Part shown: one piece after another, positions 52,342 through 60,345 of the stretch
Layout of the letters: the number at the start of each line of letters is the position of its first letter
How positions within the stretch are numbered: the stretch's first letter is position 1
NCBI GenBank assembly: GCA_963756545.1
Contig: CAVWNY010000003.1
Location: 434,001-498,000, forward strand
DNA: 64,000 nucleotides
Source: DATFDN01 sp963756545
GTDB taxonomy: Bacteria > Pseudomonadota > Alphaproteobacteria > Acetobacterales > Acetobacteraceae
Reading direction: 5' to 3'
The notes under the pieces: model-generated
What the model was told of the DNA's origin: nothing
Databases searched by the model: none
What the model saw: only the letters and a program-made list of their open reading frames with translations
Program-made: the position numbers and the translations under genes

Positions 52342-54279
52342 ATGACGACCGATACGCTGATCGACGACCGCCTGTGCGCCGCCGTGTCACGCGCCGCCGC
52401 CGCCCTGGCGGGAAGGCAGCGTCCCGACGGGCACTGGCTGTTCGAGCTGGAAGCCGACGCCACGATCCCGGCCGAGTACGTGCTGCTGGAGCACTTCCTC
52501 GACCGCATCGACGAGACACTCGAGCAGAAGATCGGCGTCTATCTGCGCGCCAAGCAGGGCACGCATGGCGGCTGGCCGCTGTTCCACGACGGCGGCTTCG
52601 ACCTGTCGTGCAGCGTCAAGGCTTATTTCGCGCTGCGCGGCATCGGCGATCCGCCCGACGCGCCACACATGGCGCGCGCGCGCGCCGCCATCCTCGCAGC
52701 CGGCGGGGCGGAGCGATCGAATGTGTTCACCCGGATCCAGCTCGCGCTGTACGGAGAGGTGCCGTGGCGGGCTGTCCCGGTCATGCCGGTCGAGATCATG
52801 CACCTGCCGCTGTGGTTTCCCTTCCACCTCAGCAAGGTGGCCTACTGGTCGCGCACGGTGATGGTGCCGCTGTTGGTGCTGATGGCGCTGCGTCCGCGCG
52901 CGCGCAACCCGCGCGGCGTGAGCGTGCGGGAGCTGTTCCGTCAGCCGCCGGAGTGCGTGCGCGACTGGATCCGCGGTCCCTATCGCTCGGGCTGGGGACG
53001 GTTCTTCAAGGGTCTCGACAGTTTCCTCCGCGGGGCCGAGCCGCTGATGCCCGCCGGCCCCCGGCGACGCGCGATCGAACGCGCGGCCGCCTTCGTCACC
53101 GAGCGGCTGAACGGCGATGACGGGCTCGGCGCCATCTACCCCGCCATCGCCAACAGCGTGATGATGTTCGACGCGCTGGGGCTCTCTTCGAACGAGCCGC
53201 GAGCGGCGACGGCGTGGGCGGCGGTGCGCAAGCTGCTGGTGATCGAAGAGTCGCGCGCCTATTGCCAGCCGTGCCTCTCGCCTGTCTGGGACACGAGCCT
53301 GGCCGGCCATGCGATGGCCGAGGCGCGGCGCGGTCAGAGCGCCGAGGTGGACGCGGGCTGCCTGTGGTTGCGGGGGCGGCAGATCAACGACGTGGCGGGT
53401 GACTGGGCGGTGCGCCGCCGCGATCTGCCACCGGGCGGCTGGGCATTCCAGTATTGGAACGACCATTATCCCGACGTGGACGATACCGCCGTGGTCGGAA
53501 TGCTGCTGCATCGGCAGGGTCATCCTGCGCACGCCGAGGCGATCCGGCGCGCCCGCGTCTGGGTGGTCGGGATGCAGTCGCAGGGCGACGGCCGATGGGA
53601 CGGAGCCTGGGGCGCGTTCGACCCGGAGAACACGCATTTTTACCTGAACCATATCCCGTTTGCCGATCACGGTGCGCTGCTCGACCCGCCGACCGCGGAC
53701 GTGACCGCGCGGTGCGTCTCGTTCCTGGCGCAGACCGGCACGAGTGCCGACAATCCGGTGCTACAACGCGCGATCGCCTTTCTGCGGCGCGAACAGGAAG
53801 CCGACGGAAGCTGGTTCGGCCGCTGGGGGACCAATCACATCTACGGCACATGGTCTGTGCTGAGCGCGCTGAACGCCGCCGGCCTGCGCTCCGATGATCC
53901 GGCGATCCGCCACGCGATCTCCTTTCTGCTCTCGGTGCAGCGCGACGACGGCGGCTGGGGCGAGGACGCCGAAACCTATGGGGCCGCGCCGCCCGGCCGC
54001 TACAAGGAGAGCACGCCAAGCCAGACGGCCTGGGCGCTGCTGGGGCTCATGGCGGCGGGCGAAGTCGCGCATCCGGCGGTGGCGCGGGGCGTGGCGTACT
54101 TGACGCGCACGCAGCGCGCGGACGGGGAGTGGACGGAGCTTCCCTACACCGCCGTCGGCTTTCCCCGCGTGTTCTACCTGCGCTACCACGGTTACCGGCT
54201 GTTTTTCCCGCTGCTCGCGATCGCGCGGTACCGCAATATTCGGCAGGGCAATGATCCCAGGGTGGCCGTCGGCTTCTGA
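52342..54279 (+). CDS. shc: Squalene-hopene cyclase
   Basis: A 645-residue cyclase of normal length. The catalytic motif DVDDTAVVG (about 374-382) provides the general acid that protonates squalene. Several QW repeats are visible (RQRPDGHWLFE, KQGTHGGWPLF, QSQGDGRWDGAWG, QEADGSWFGRWG, QRDDGGWGED). The membrane-entry region PLWFPFHLSKVAYWSRTVMVPLLVLMAL lies near 155-182. It makes hopene/hopanol, membrane-ordering lipids. Start ATG 52342; the next gene overlaps its end by 29 bp. Confidence 0.95.
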   Translation: MTTDTLIDDRLCAAVSRAAAALAGRQRPDGHWLFELEADATIPAEYVLLEHFLDRIDETLEQKIGVYLRAKQGTHGGWPLFHDGGFDLSCSVKAYFALRGIGDPPDAPHMARARAAILAAGGAERSNVFTRIQLALYGEVPWRAVPVMPVEIMHLPLWFPFHLSKVAYWSRTVMVPLLVLMALRPRARNPRGVSVRELFRQPPECVRDWIRGPYRSGWGRFFKGLDSFLRGAEPLMPAGPRRRAIERAAAFVTERLNGDDGLGAIYPAIANSVMMFDALGLSSNEPRAATAWAAVRKLLVIEESRAYCQPCLSPVWDTSLAGHAMAEARRGQSAEVDAGCLWLRGRQINDVAGDWAVRRRDLPPGGWAFQYWNDHYPDVDDTAVVGMLLHRQGHPAHAEAIRRARVWVVGMQSQGDGRWDGAWGAFDPENTHFYLNHIPFADHGALLDPPTADVTARCVSFLAQTGTSADNPVLQRAIAFLRREQEADGSWFGRWGTNHIYGTWSVLSALNAAGLRSDDPAIRHAISFLLSVQRDDGGWGEDAETYGAAPPGRYKESTPSQTAWALLGLMAAGEVAHPAVARGVAYLTRTQRADGEWTELPYTAVGFPRVFYLRYHGYRLFFPLLAIARYRNIRQGNDPRVAVGF

Positions 54280-54934
54280 ATCGGTCGGGATCGTAACCGG
54301 GTTGGAGGGGGAGGCGCGGATCGCTCGGCGCCTCGGCTGGCCGGTGGCGGTGGGCGGCGGCACGGCGGAGGGCGCGCGCGCGGCGGCCCGGCGTTTGGCC
54401 GATCAGGGCGCGACGGCGTTGGTGAGCTTCGGCCTGGCGGGCGGACTCGATCCGACGCTGCGCCCTGGCGCGCTGCTCGTGCCGGAGGCGGTGCGCGTGG
54501 CCGGCGCGTCGCGGCCGACGGATCCGGACTTGTCGCGTACCCTGGGCGGCCCGACGCCACACTCCCTGCTGGGCGCCGACGCGCCGGCGGTGACCGCCGC
54601 CGACAAGCGCCGCCTGTGGAACGAGGCGCACTGCGCCGCCATCGACCTGGAAAGCGGGTCGGTAGCGGAGGTGGCGCTCGCCCTGAGCCTGAGGTTCGCC
54701 GTGCTGCGCGCGGTGTGCGACCCGGCGGACATGGCCCTGCCGGCCGCCGCCCTGGTCGCGCTCACCTCACGCGGCCGGATCGGCCCGGTTCGCCTGCTCG
54801 CCTCCGTGGCGCGAGCGCCGGGTCAGATCCCGGCGCTGTTGCGTCTGGCGGCCAGCGCGACGCGCGCCCGCCGGGCGCTTGCTCATCGGGTCGCGACCAT
54901 CCGGGCCGCGACCAATCTGCGACCCGTGAGCTAA
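54251..54934 (+). CDS. hpnG: Hopanoid-associated phosphorylase HpnG
   Basis: A 227-residue nucleoside-phosphorylase-fold protein. It has GIVTGLEGEARIARRLG at the N-terminus, TALVSFGLAGGLDPTLRPGALLVPEAV (about 55) and AAIDLESGSVAEVA (about 130), as in HpnG. HpnG removes adenine from adenosylhopane to give ribosylhopane in extended hopanoid synthesis. Its start lies inside the shc gene, which couples translation. HpnH, which makes adenosylhopane, is not in the window. Confidence 0.85.
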   Translation: MIPGWPSASESVGIVTGLEGEARIARRLGWPVAVGGGTAEGARAAARRLADQGATALVSFGLAGGLDPTLRPGALLVPEAVRVAGASRPTDPDLSRTLGGPTPHSLLGADAPAVTAADKRRLWNEAHCAAIDLESGSVAEVALALSLRFAVLRAVCDPADMALPAAALVALTSRGRIGPVRLLASVARAPGQIPALLRLAASATRARRALAHRVATIRAATNLRPVS

Positions 54935-54941
54935 AGGCCGT

Positions 54942-55118
54942 TCAGGCGCCGCCGATCGCACGCACGACCTTGCCGGTTCCGCCGCAGTTGGGGCACTCCC
55001 TGTCGCGGATGCGGCCAGAACCGTGGCACTCCGGGCACACGTCCTCGCCGGTGCCGGGGGTGCCCGGGGCCGCCTCATCGCCGGGATTCATGCGCGCTGG
55101 GGTGGTTTTCTCGGCCAT
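54942..55118 (-). CDS. Small CxxC zinc-finger protein (DnaJ-type)
   Basis: A 58-residue protein. The C-terminal half CPECHGSGRIRDRECPNCGGTGKVV has the CxxCxGxG repeats of the DnaJ zinc domain and should bind one zinc. AAGGA precedes the ATG at 55118. It is divergent from hsp20. Similar free-standing small zinc proteins exist in alphaproteobacteria with no assigned role; a proteostasis link is suggested only by the fold and neighbour. Confidence 0.75.
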   Translation of the reverse strand: MAEKTTPARMNPGDEAAPGTPGTGEDVCPECHGSGRIRDRECPNCGGTGKVVRAIGGA

Positions 55119-55227
55119 CGCGGCGTTCCTTGTGCAAGCTAATCCCCTCAACGTGGCACCCGCCCGGTGGTTCGCCGCCGACACGGGCGTCAACCCCTTG
55201 CGAACGTATCTCCCGCGACCCACTTCA

Positions 55228-55292
55228 CCGCTGCCGGGATGCCTCCGTGGGTTCCGGCGGGATGCTTCGCTCTGACACAGAGGGGGCCAATG
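55228..55292 (+). promoter_or_regulatory. ROSE-like RNA thermometer before hsp20
   Basis: Two stacked hairpins. The first uses 55228-55237 with 55254-55260. The second pairs TCGCTCT (55267-55273) with AGAGGGG (55279-55285), which contains the ribosome-binding site, over a GACAC loop. The anti-SD strand holds T-C-G-C-T, matching the UYGCU signature of ROSE elements. It includes a G opposite G in the stem, the feature that lets ROSE melt on heating. Folding is by eye. Confidence 0.55.
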
Positions 55293-55757
55293 ACGACACG
55301 TTTGTTCACTTCGCCGATGTTCCTGGGCTTCGACCATCTTGAGCAAATGCTTGAGCGTGCCTCGAAGACTTCGGCCGACGGGTATCCGCCGTACAACATC
55401 GAGCAGATCAGTCCCACGGGACTTCGCATCACGCTCGCGGTGGCCGGCTTCACGATGGACGACCTGCAGATCACGCAGGAGGATAATCAGCTCGTGATCC
55501 GGGGCCGGCAGGCGGATGACGCGCAGGGGCGCGTGTTCCTGCATCGCGGCATCGCAGCCCGGCAGTTCCAGCGGGCTTTCGTGCTCGCCGAGGGAATCGA
55601 GGTGAGGGGCGCGTGGCTTGACAACGGACTGCTCAATATCGACCTCGCCCGCCCGCAGCCCGAGCCGCGGATAAAGACCATCGAGATCAGGCGCACGACG
55701 ACGAATGCCAGCGCGCGCCCGGCTCAGATGGTGGACGGCGAGACCGAGCAGGGATGA
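55290..55757 (+). CDS. Small heat-shock protein Hsp20
   Basis: A 155-residue IbpA-type alpha-crystallin protein. It opens FTSPMFLGFDHLEQMLERASK and has YPPYNIEQISPTGLRITLAVAGFTMDDLQI, where the crystallin domain begins (about 32). HRGIAARQFQRAFVLAEGIEV follows, and LLNIDLARPQPE is near the end; the usual IxI tail is replaced by KTIEIRR. It holds unfolding proteins. ATG 55290 follows AGAGGGGG. The UTR can mask that site in a ROSE-like hairpin, and the DUF1150 gene follows as in other alphaproteobacteria. Confidence 0.92.
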   Translation: MTTRLFTSPMFLGFDHLEQMLERASKTSADGYPPYNIEQISPTGLRITLAVAGFTMDDLQITQEDNQLVIRGRQADDAQGRVFLHRGIAARQFQRAFVLAEGIEVRGAWLDNGLLNIDLARPQPEPRIKTIEIRRTTTNASARPAQMVDGETEQG

Positions 55758-55824
55758 AGCGTGCTAAGGGCGTTTCCAACGAAGCACCAGTGCCGCGAGG
55801 CGGGCTGGGGCGAGGAGAACTGAA

Positions 55825-56082
55825 ATGAACACGAACACGAACCGCTCAGACGAACCGGCCGGCGCCATGCGGGCCAGCTTCGACGTCCGCCATCTATCCG
55901 AGGCGCAACTCGCCCAGCTCGGCTTGCAGCAGATCGCCTATATCCGTCCGATCCTGGTGAACGGCGAGACGGGCTATTCGATCCACGCAGCCGACGGAAC
56001 GCCGATGGCGGTCGCGGGCGATCGCGACGTGGCGATCGCGGCGGTCCTGCAGCACGAGATGATGCCCGCGCTGGTCCACTGA
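55825..56082 (+). CDS. DUF1150 family protein
   Basis: An 85-residue protein matching DUF1150: LSEAQLAQLGLQQIAYIRPILVNGETGYSIHAADGTPMAVAGDRDVAIAAVLQHEM. The family follows hsp20 genes in many alphaproteobacteria and has no known function. It is probably transcribed with hsp20, 67 bp downstream of its stop. GGAGAAC precedes the ATG. Confidence 0.85.
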   Translation: MNTNTNRSDEPAGAMRASFDVRHLSEAQLAQLGLQQIAYIRPILVNGETGYSIHAADGTPMAVAGDRDVAIAAVLQHEMMPALVH

Positions 56083-56098
56083 ACAAGTTCCCGGAGCG

Positions 56099-57022
56099 CT
56101 AGGCCGCGCGCTCCGGTCGCATACCGTCCCGGCGGAAGCTCTCCTCGATATGCGCGGCGAGGGCATCCGCCGCCTTCTGGCGCGGCCCGCGTCCCATCAC
56201 CAGAAGGATGCCGAACTGCGGCAGCTTGGGCAGGCCTTCTTCCGGGCGCACCGCGCGAAGCCCGTCCGGCAGCCACGACAGCGTGGAGACCGTGACCGCA
56301 AGTCCCGCCAGCACTGGAACTTGCGTGCCGATCTGCGAGGCCGAGGTGTAGGCGATGCGATAGCGCCGGCCGGCCTTTTCCAAGGCCGCCAACGCGGCGC
56401 CGGCCCACTCGCAATCCTTGCCGGTCGCCGCGCGGTAACGGTCCCGGTCGGCCAGTGCCAGGGGCAGCGGGTCCTGCCGATGCGGCGAATGCCGGGTGGA
56501 TGTGACCCAGACGAGCGGGCCGCGCCACAGCGGCACCGTCGGCCAGCCCGCCGTCTCGTGGCCTTCCGAGACGAGCGCGAGGTCCAGTTCTCCCGCCTTG
56601 AGCCGCCGGATCAGCTCCTCGGATGGCATGCACATGACGTCGACCTGCACCGCCGGATGAGTTTCGGCGAAGCGCGTCAGGATTGGCGGCACATGGCTCA
56701 GCGCATAGTCGTCCGGCGTGCCGAGCCGCAGCGTGCCCGCGAGAAGCGGGCCGTGAAACGTCGCCATCACCTCGTCGCCGAGCGCGAGAATGCCGCGCGC
56801 GCGGGTGAGCAGATATTGTCCGTGGGCGGTGAGTTCCACCGCGCCGCCCTTGCTGCGCGCGAGCACCGGATGTCCGAGCGCCTCCTCCAGCCGCTTGACC
56901 TGCATGGACACCGCCGACTGCGTCCGGCCGACCAGGGCGGCCGCCTGGGTAAAGCTGCGGCCTTCCGCGATCAGCACGAACGACCGCAGGGCATCGGGAT
57001 CAAGTGCTTGGGGCACGCTCAT
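56099..57022 (-). CDS. LysR-family transcriptional regulator
   Basis: A ~307-residue LysR regulator. The HTH is at ~8-67 (DALRSFVLIAEGRSFTQAAALVGRTQSAVSMQVKRLEEALG), followed by the effector-binding domain (GTLRLGTPDDYALSHVPPILTRFAETHPAVQVDVM). The frame has several closely spaced Met codons (57034, 57028, 57022), none with a clear ribosome-binding site; the last is used. It is divergent from the DUF1127 gene with about 100 bp between, an arrangement repeated in many alphaproteobacteria. It probably controls that gene and itself. Confidence 0.85.
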   Translation of the reverse strand: MSVPQALDPDALRSFVLIAEGRSFTQAAALVGRTQSAVSMQVKRLEEALGHPVLARSKGGAVELTAHGQYLLTRARGILALGDEVMATFHGPLLAGTLRLGTPDDYALSHVPPILTRFAETHPAVQVDVMCMPSEELIRRLKAGELDLALVSEGHETAGWPTVPLWRGPLVWVTSTRHSPHRQDPLPLALADRDRYRAATGKDCEWAGAALAALEKAGRRYRIAYTSASQIGTQVPVLAGLAVTVSTLSWLPDGLRAVRPEEGLPKLPQFGILLVMGRGPRQKAADALAAHIEESFRRDGMRPERAA

Positions 57023-57128
57023 GGACATGAGCATAAGTGATTTCGGGCATAATTTCAATTCGTTTTACTGATCGCATCCAGCTTCCCAAGTTCGTTCTGT
57101 CTGAGAGGGACCTGCTTAGGAAGTTTCG

Positions 57129-57395
57129 ATGTCCGATCGTGTCCTGACCCTTCCGTTCCTTCCCGCCCCGGCCGAGCGGCGCGACGTGTGGCCGCCCGGC
57201 GTCACGCGGCCCGAGCCGTTTCGCCGTCCGCGCATGCCGGTTCTGCGGTCCTTGGGCGCCGCCCTGGCCGCCGCATGGCGACGCCACCGTTCCCGCGCGC
57301 GCCTGGCCCAGCTCGATCCGCATCTGCTCCGTGATATAGGGATCACCTATGCCGAGGCCGAGCAGGAGGCGAACAAGCCGTTCTGGCGGCCGTGA
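57129..57395 (+). CDS. DUF1127 (YjiS-like) small protein
   Basis: An 88-residue protein whose C-terminal half is the DUF1127 motif RRHRSRARLAQLDPHLLRDIGITYAEAEQEANKPFWR. The N-terminal half is Pro- and Arg-rich and less conserved. Short DUF1127 proteins have been linked to phosphate and carbon metabolism and to RNA binding in alphaproteobacteria; no role is proved for this one. AGGAAG is before the start. It is divergent from the LysR gene. Confidence 0.85.
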   Translation: MSDRVLTLPFLPAPAERRDVWPPGVTRPEPFRRPRMPVLRSLGAALAAAWRRHRSRARLAQLDPHLLRDIGITYAEAEQEANKPFWRP

Positions 57396-57440
57396 CGGGC
57401 AGGCGGCGAGGTGTGACTTGCCGCCTTGGCTCCGATTTGC

Positions 57441-58970
57441 ATGGATGACGGCATGGAAGATGCCGTCATCCAGCCGGGCGCGACCTGCTGGCGGGTCGCC
57501 CGCGCGCGTCGGATGGCCGTCATCATCGACGCGGAGGCATATTTCGCTCACCTCAAGCAGGCCATTCTGTCGGCGCGCCACACCGTTCTGATGGTCGGCT
57601 GGGATTTCGACACGCGCATCTCCCTCACGCCCAGACAGACGGGCGACCAGGAGCCGGACCATCTCGGCCAGTTGCTCTCCTACGTCGTCCGGCGCAACCG
57701 CAAGCTTCGCATCCACATGCTGCGATGGGACCTCGCGTTCCTGAAAATGCCGTTTCGCGGCATGACGCCGCTGTTCGTGGCGGACTGGCTCAACTCGAGC
57801 CGCATCCGGTTCAAGCTCAATTCCCATCACCCGACCGAGAGCTGCCATCATCAGAAGATCGTCGTGATCGACGACGCCGTGGCGTTCTGCGGCGGCATCG
57901 ACATGACGATGGACCGCTGGGACACGCGCGCGCATCGCGACGAAGACCCGTGCCGCCGGCTGCCGAGCGGCGAACCCTACGGGCCCTGGCACGATGCGAC
58001 CACCGCCGTGGACGGCGAGGCGGCGCAGGCGCTCGGCGAGCTTGCCCGCGAACGCTGGGCGCTGGCGACCGGCAAGCACCTGCCGATCCCGCCGATGGTC
58101 GGAGAGATCTGGCCCGTTGGCCTGGACCCGGTGTTCCACGATGTGGACGTGGCGATTGCCCGCACCGAGCCGGCCTATGAGGGGCGGCGGGAGGTTCGCG
58201 AAATCGAGGCCCTCTACCTCGCCGCGATCGCGGCGGCCCGGCGCACGATCTATCTGGAGAGCCAGTATTTCAGCGGCCATCGCGTTGCCAATGCGATCGC
58301 CGCACGGCTACGCGAGCCGGACGGGCCGGAGGTCGTGATCGTCAACCCCAAGCGCGCCCAGGGCTGGCTGGAGGAAGAGGTCATGGGCTCCGCACGGGCC
58401 GTCCTGCTCGAGCGATTGCGGCGGGCGGACCAGCATGGCCGGCTGCGGTTCTGCACGCCGGTCACGGAGGCGCGGGGGGATATCTATGTCCACGCCAAGG
58501 TTCTGGTGGTGGACGATCGGCTGCTGCGGGTCGGCTCGTCCAACATTAACAACCGCTCGATGGGGGTGGATACAGAGTGCGACCTGGCCGTGGAGGCACG
58601 GCCGGCCGAGACGGGGATGCGGCAAATGATCGTGCGGGTGCGCGACAGCCTGCTCGCCGAGCACCTGGGGGTGAGCGACGAGACGCTCGCCACGACGCTG
58701 CATGACGCCGGCGGCTCGATCATCGCGGTTCTGGACCGGCTGATGAAGCCGACGGGGCGCAGCCTGGCAGCGTTCGAGCCGCCGGCGCTGTCCGAGGCGG
58801 AACGCGCGCTGGCGGAATCGCATCTGCTCGATCCCGATCGACCGGAGGCGATGGACCGCCGTTTCGTCGCCGAACGCCGCATCGTCACGCCGGCGCGCGC
58901 GGCGCTTGGCGCCGCCGTCACGGCCGCACTCGGCGGGGCGGCGTTGGTGGCGGTTCGCCGGCTGGCGTGA
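57441..58970 (+). CDS. Phospholipase D family protein
   Basis: A 509-residue protein with two HKD sites: SCHHQKIVVIDDAVAFCGGID (about 134-154) and IYVHAKVLVVDDRLLRVGSSNINNRS (about 349-374). Each provides the His and Lys of the phosphatidyl-transfer mechanism, and both are intact. Length and layout fit bacterial PLD enzymes, which hydrolyse or exchange phospholipid headgroups; a short hydrophobic C-terminus (about 485-509) may attach it to the membrane. Start is ATG 57441, ATG 57453 being an alternative. Confidence 0.88.
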   Translation: MDDGMEDAVIQPGATCWRVARARRMAVIIDAEAYFAHLKQAILSARHTVLMVGWDFDTRISLTPRQTGDQEPDHLGQLLSYVVRRNRKLRIHMLRWDLAFLKMPFRGMTPLFVADWLNSSRIRFKLNSHHPTESCHHQKIVVIDDAVAFCGGIDMTMDRWDTRAHRDEDPCRRLPSGEPYGPWHDATTAVDGEAAQALGELARERWALATGKHLPIPPMVGEIWPVGLDPVFHDVDVAIARTEPAYEGRREVREIEALYLAAIAAARRTIYLESQYFSGHRVANAIAARLREPDGPEVVIVNPKRAQGWLEEEVMGSARAVLLERLRRADQHGRLRFCTPVTEARGDIYVHAKVLVVDDRLLRVGSSNINNRSMGVDTECDLAVEARPAETGMRQMIVRVRDSLLAEHLGVSDETLATTLHDAGGSIIAVLDRLMKPTGRSLAAFEPPALSEAERALAESHLLDPDRPEAMDRRFVAERRIVTPARAALGAAVTAALGGAALVAVRRLA

Positions 58971-58989
58971 GGAATGGGTGCCGGGTGCT

Positions 58990-60345
58990 TCACCCTGCCG
59001 CCGGCACCCCCGCCGCTTTAATCGCGGCCGCCTGGCGCCGGGCCAGTTCGTCCGCGTCGAAATCCGCGACCAGACCCTGAAACAGCCGGCTCCAGTTCAG
59101 CTCCGCCCCCAGGCGCAGGAACACGCCGCCGAGGCCGATCGCCGAGCGGTCCATCAGGACGAACTCGCGCGGCGGGCGCACGCCGCCGGTGCGCTTCAGG
59201 CCGGCATGGACGCGCTCGGCCACCTCGCGGCCGTACTGCGGGTCATTGGTCTCCTGGATGCGGCGCACACGATCCTCGATCAGCGGCTCGTAGAGGAAGC
59301 GCGCCCACATGTTGAGGATCTGCATCTTCTCGCGCGAGAGATCGCTGAATCCCCAAATCTCGTAGGCGTGGTGCGCCTTGTCCTCGTCGCCGTCGCGCAC
59401 CGCCTCGTAGAGGTCGATCACGCCGCGCACGAACCGGGGCTGGAACACCCGGATGGCGCCGAAGTCGAGCAGGTTCACCGAGGCATCCGCACGCACTTGG
59501 TAGTTGCCAAGATGCGGGTCGCCGTGGATCACGCCGTAGCGATAGAAGGGCACATACCAGGCGCGGAACAACGCCTCGGCGATGCGGTTGCGCTCCTCCT
59601 GCGGCGGCTCCTCCGCCAGTCGCTGCATGAGCGACCGGCCATCGAGCCAGGTCATGGTCAGCAGCCGCTTGGTGGAATAGCCGGAAATCGGGATCGGGAC
59701 ATGCACCTCCGGCACGTGCTTCAGCATGATATCGTAGAGGCGCATCTGCGCGGCCTCGCGCTCGTAATCCAGCTCCTCGCGCAGCCGCTGGACCAGCTCC
59801 TTGTAGATCTCGTCGTGCTGGATCGCGCTGTCCATGCGGTGATAGATCGCCATCGCCAGGCGAAGCTGGCGCAGATCCGCTTCCACCGTGCTCGACATGT
59901 CGGGATATTGCAGCTTGCACGCCACATCGGTGCCGTCGGGCAGGCGGGCGCGATGGACCTGGCCGAGGCTCGCCGCCGCGGCGGCCTCGCGCGAGAACGC
60001 CGCGAACTTCCGCTCCCAGTCCGGGCCAAGCTCGCTCGCCATGCGCCGGCGCACGAAGTTCCAGCCCATCGGCGGCGCGTTGGCCTGCAACTGCGCAAGT
60101 TCCTCGGCGTATTCCGCCGGCAGCGCGTCGGGGACGGTGGACAGGAACTGCGCCACCTTCATCAGCGGCCCCTTCAGCCCGCCCAGGATCGCGCGCAGAT
60201 CCTCGGCATGCGCCGCACGGTCGGTCTTCATGCCGAACACGCGCTCCCCGGCTACGCGCGCGGCGATCCCGCCGACCGCGCCGGAGGTGCGCGCCATGCG
60301 CCGCAACTCCCCGAGGAAGCTCGATGGCTCGTCGCGGGGGGCCAT
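58990..60345 (-). CDS. ABC1/UbiB-family atypical kinase
   Basis: A 451-residue UbiB/COQ8-like protein. It shows LKGPLMKVAQFLSTVPDALP (the KxGQ region, with VAQ here), AAAASLGQVHRARLPDGTDVACKLQYP (Ala-rich loop and Lys), EELDYEREAAQM, and HGDPHLGNYQVRAD with LLDFGAIR (catalytic/metal residues). COQ8 proteins use ATP to support ubiquinone or lipid handling. It is a second-type member without the C-terminal membrane helices of UbiB. Its ATG overlaps the PepF stop (TGATG). Confidence 0.88.
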   Translation of the reverse strand: MAPRDEPSSFLGELRRMARTSGAVGGIAARVAGERVFGMKTDRAAHAEDLRAILGGLKGPLMKVAQFLSTVPDALPAEYAEELAQLQANAPPMGWNFVRRRMASELGPDWERKFAAFSREAAAAASLGQVHRARLPDGTDVACKLQYPDMSSTVEADLRQLRLAMAIYHRMDSAIQHDEIYKELVQRLREELDYEREAAQMRLYDIMLKHVPEVHVPIPISGYSTKRLLTMTWLDGRSLMQRLAEEPPQEERNRIAEALFRAWYVPFYRYGVIHGDPHLGNYQVRADASVNLLDFGAIRVFQPRFVRGVIDLYEAVRDGDEDKAHHAYEIWGFSDLSREKMQILNMWARFLYEPLIEDRVRRIQETNDPQYGREVAERVHAGLKRTGGVRPPREFVLMDRSAIGLGGVFLRLGAELNWSRLFQGLVADFDADELARRQAAAIKAAGVPAAG

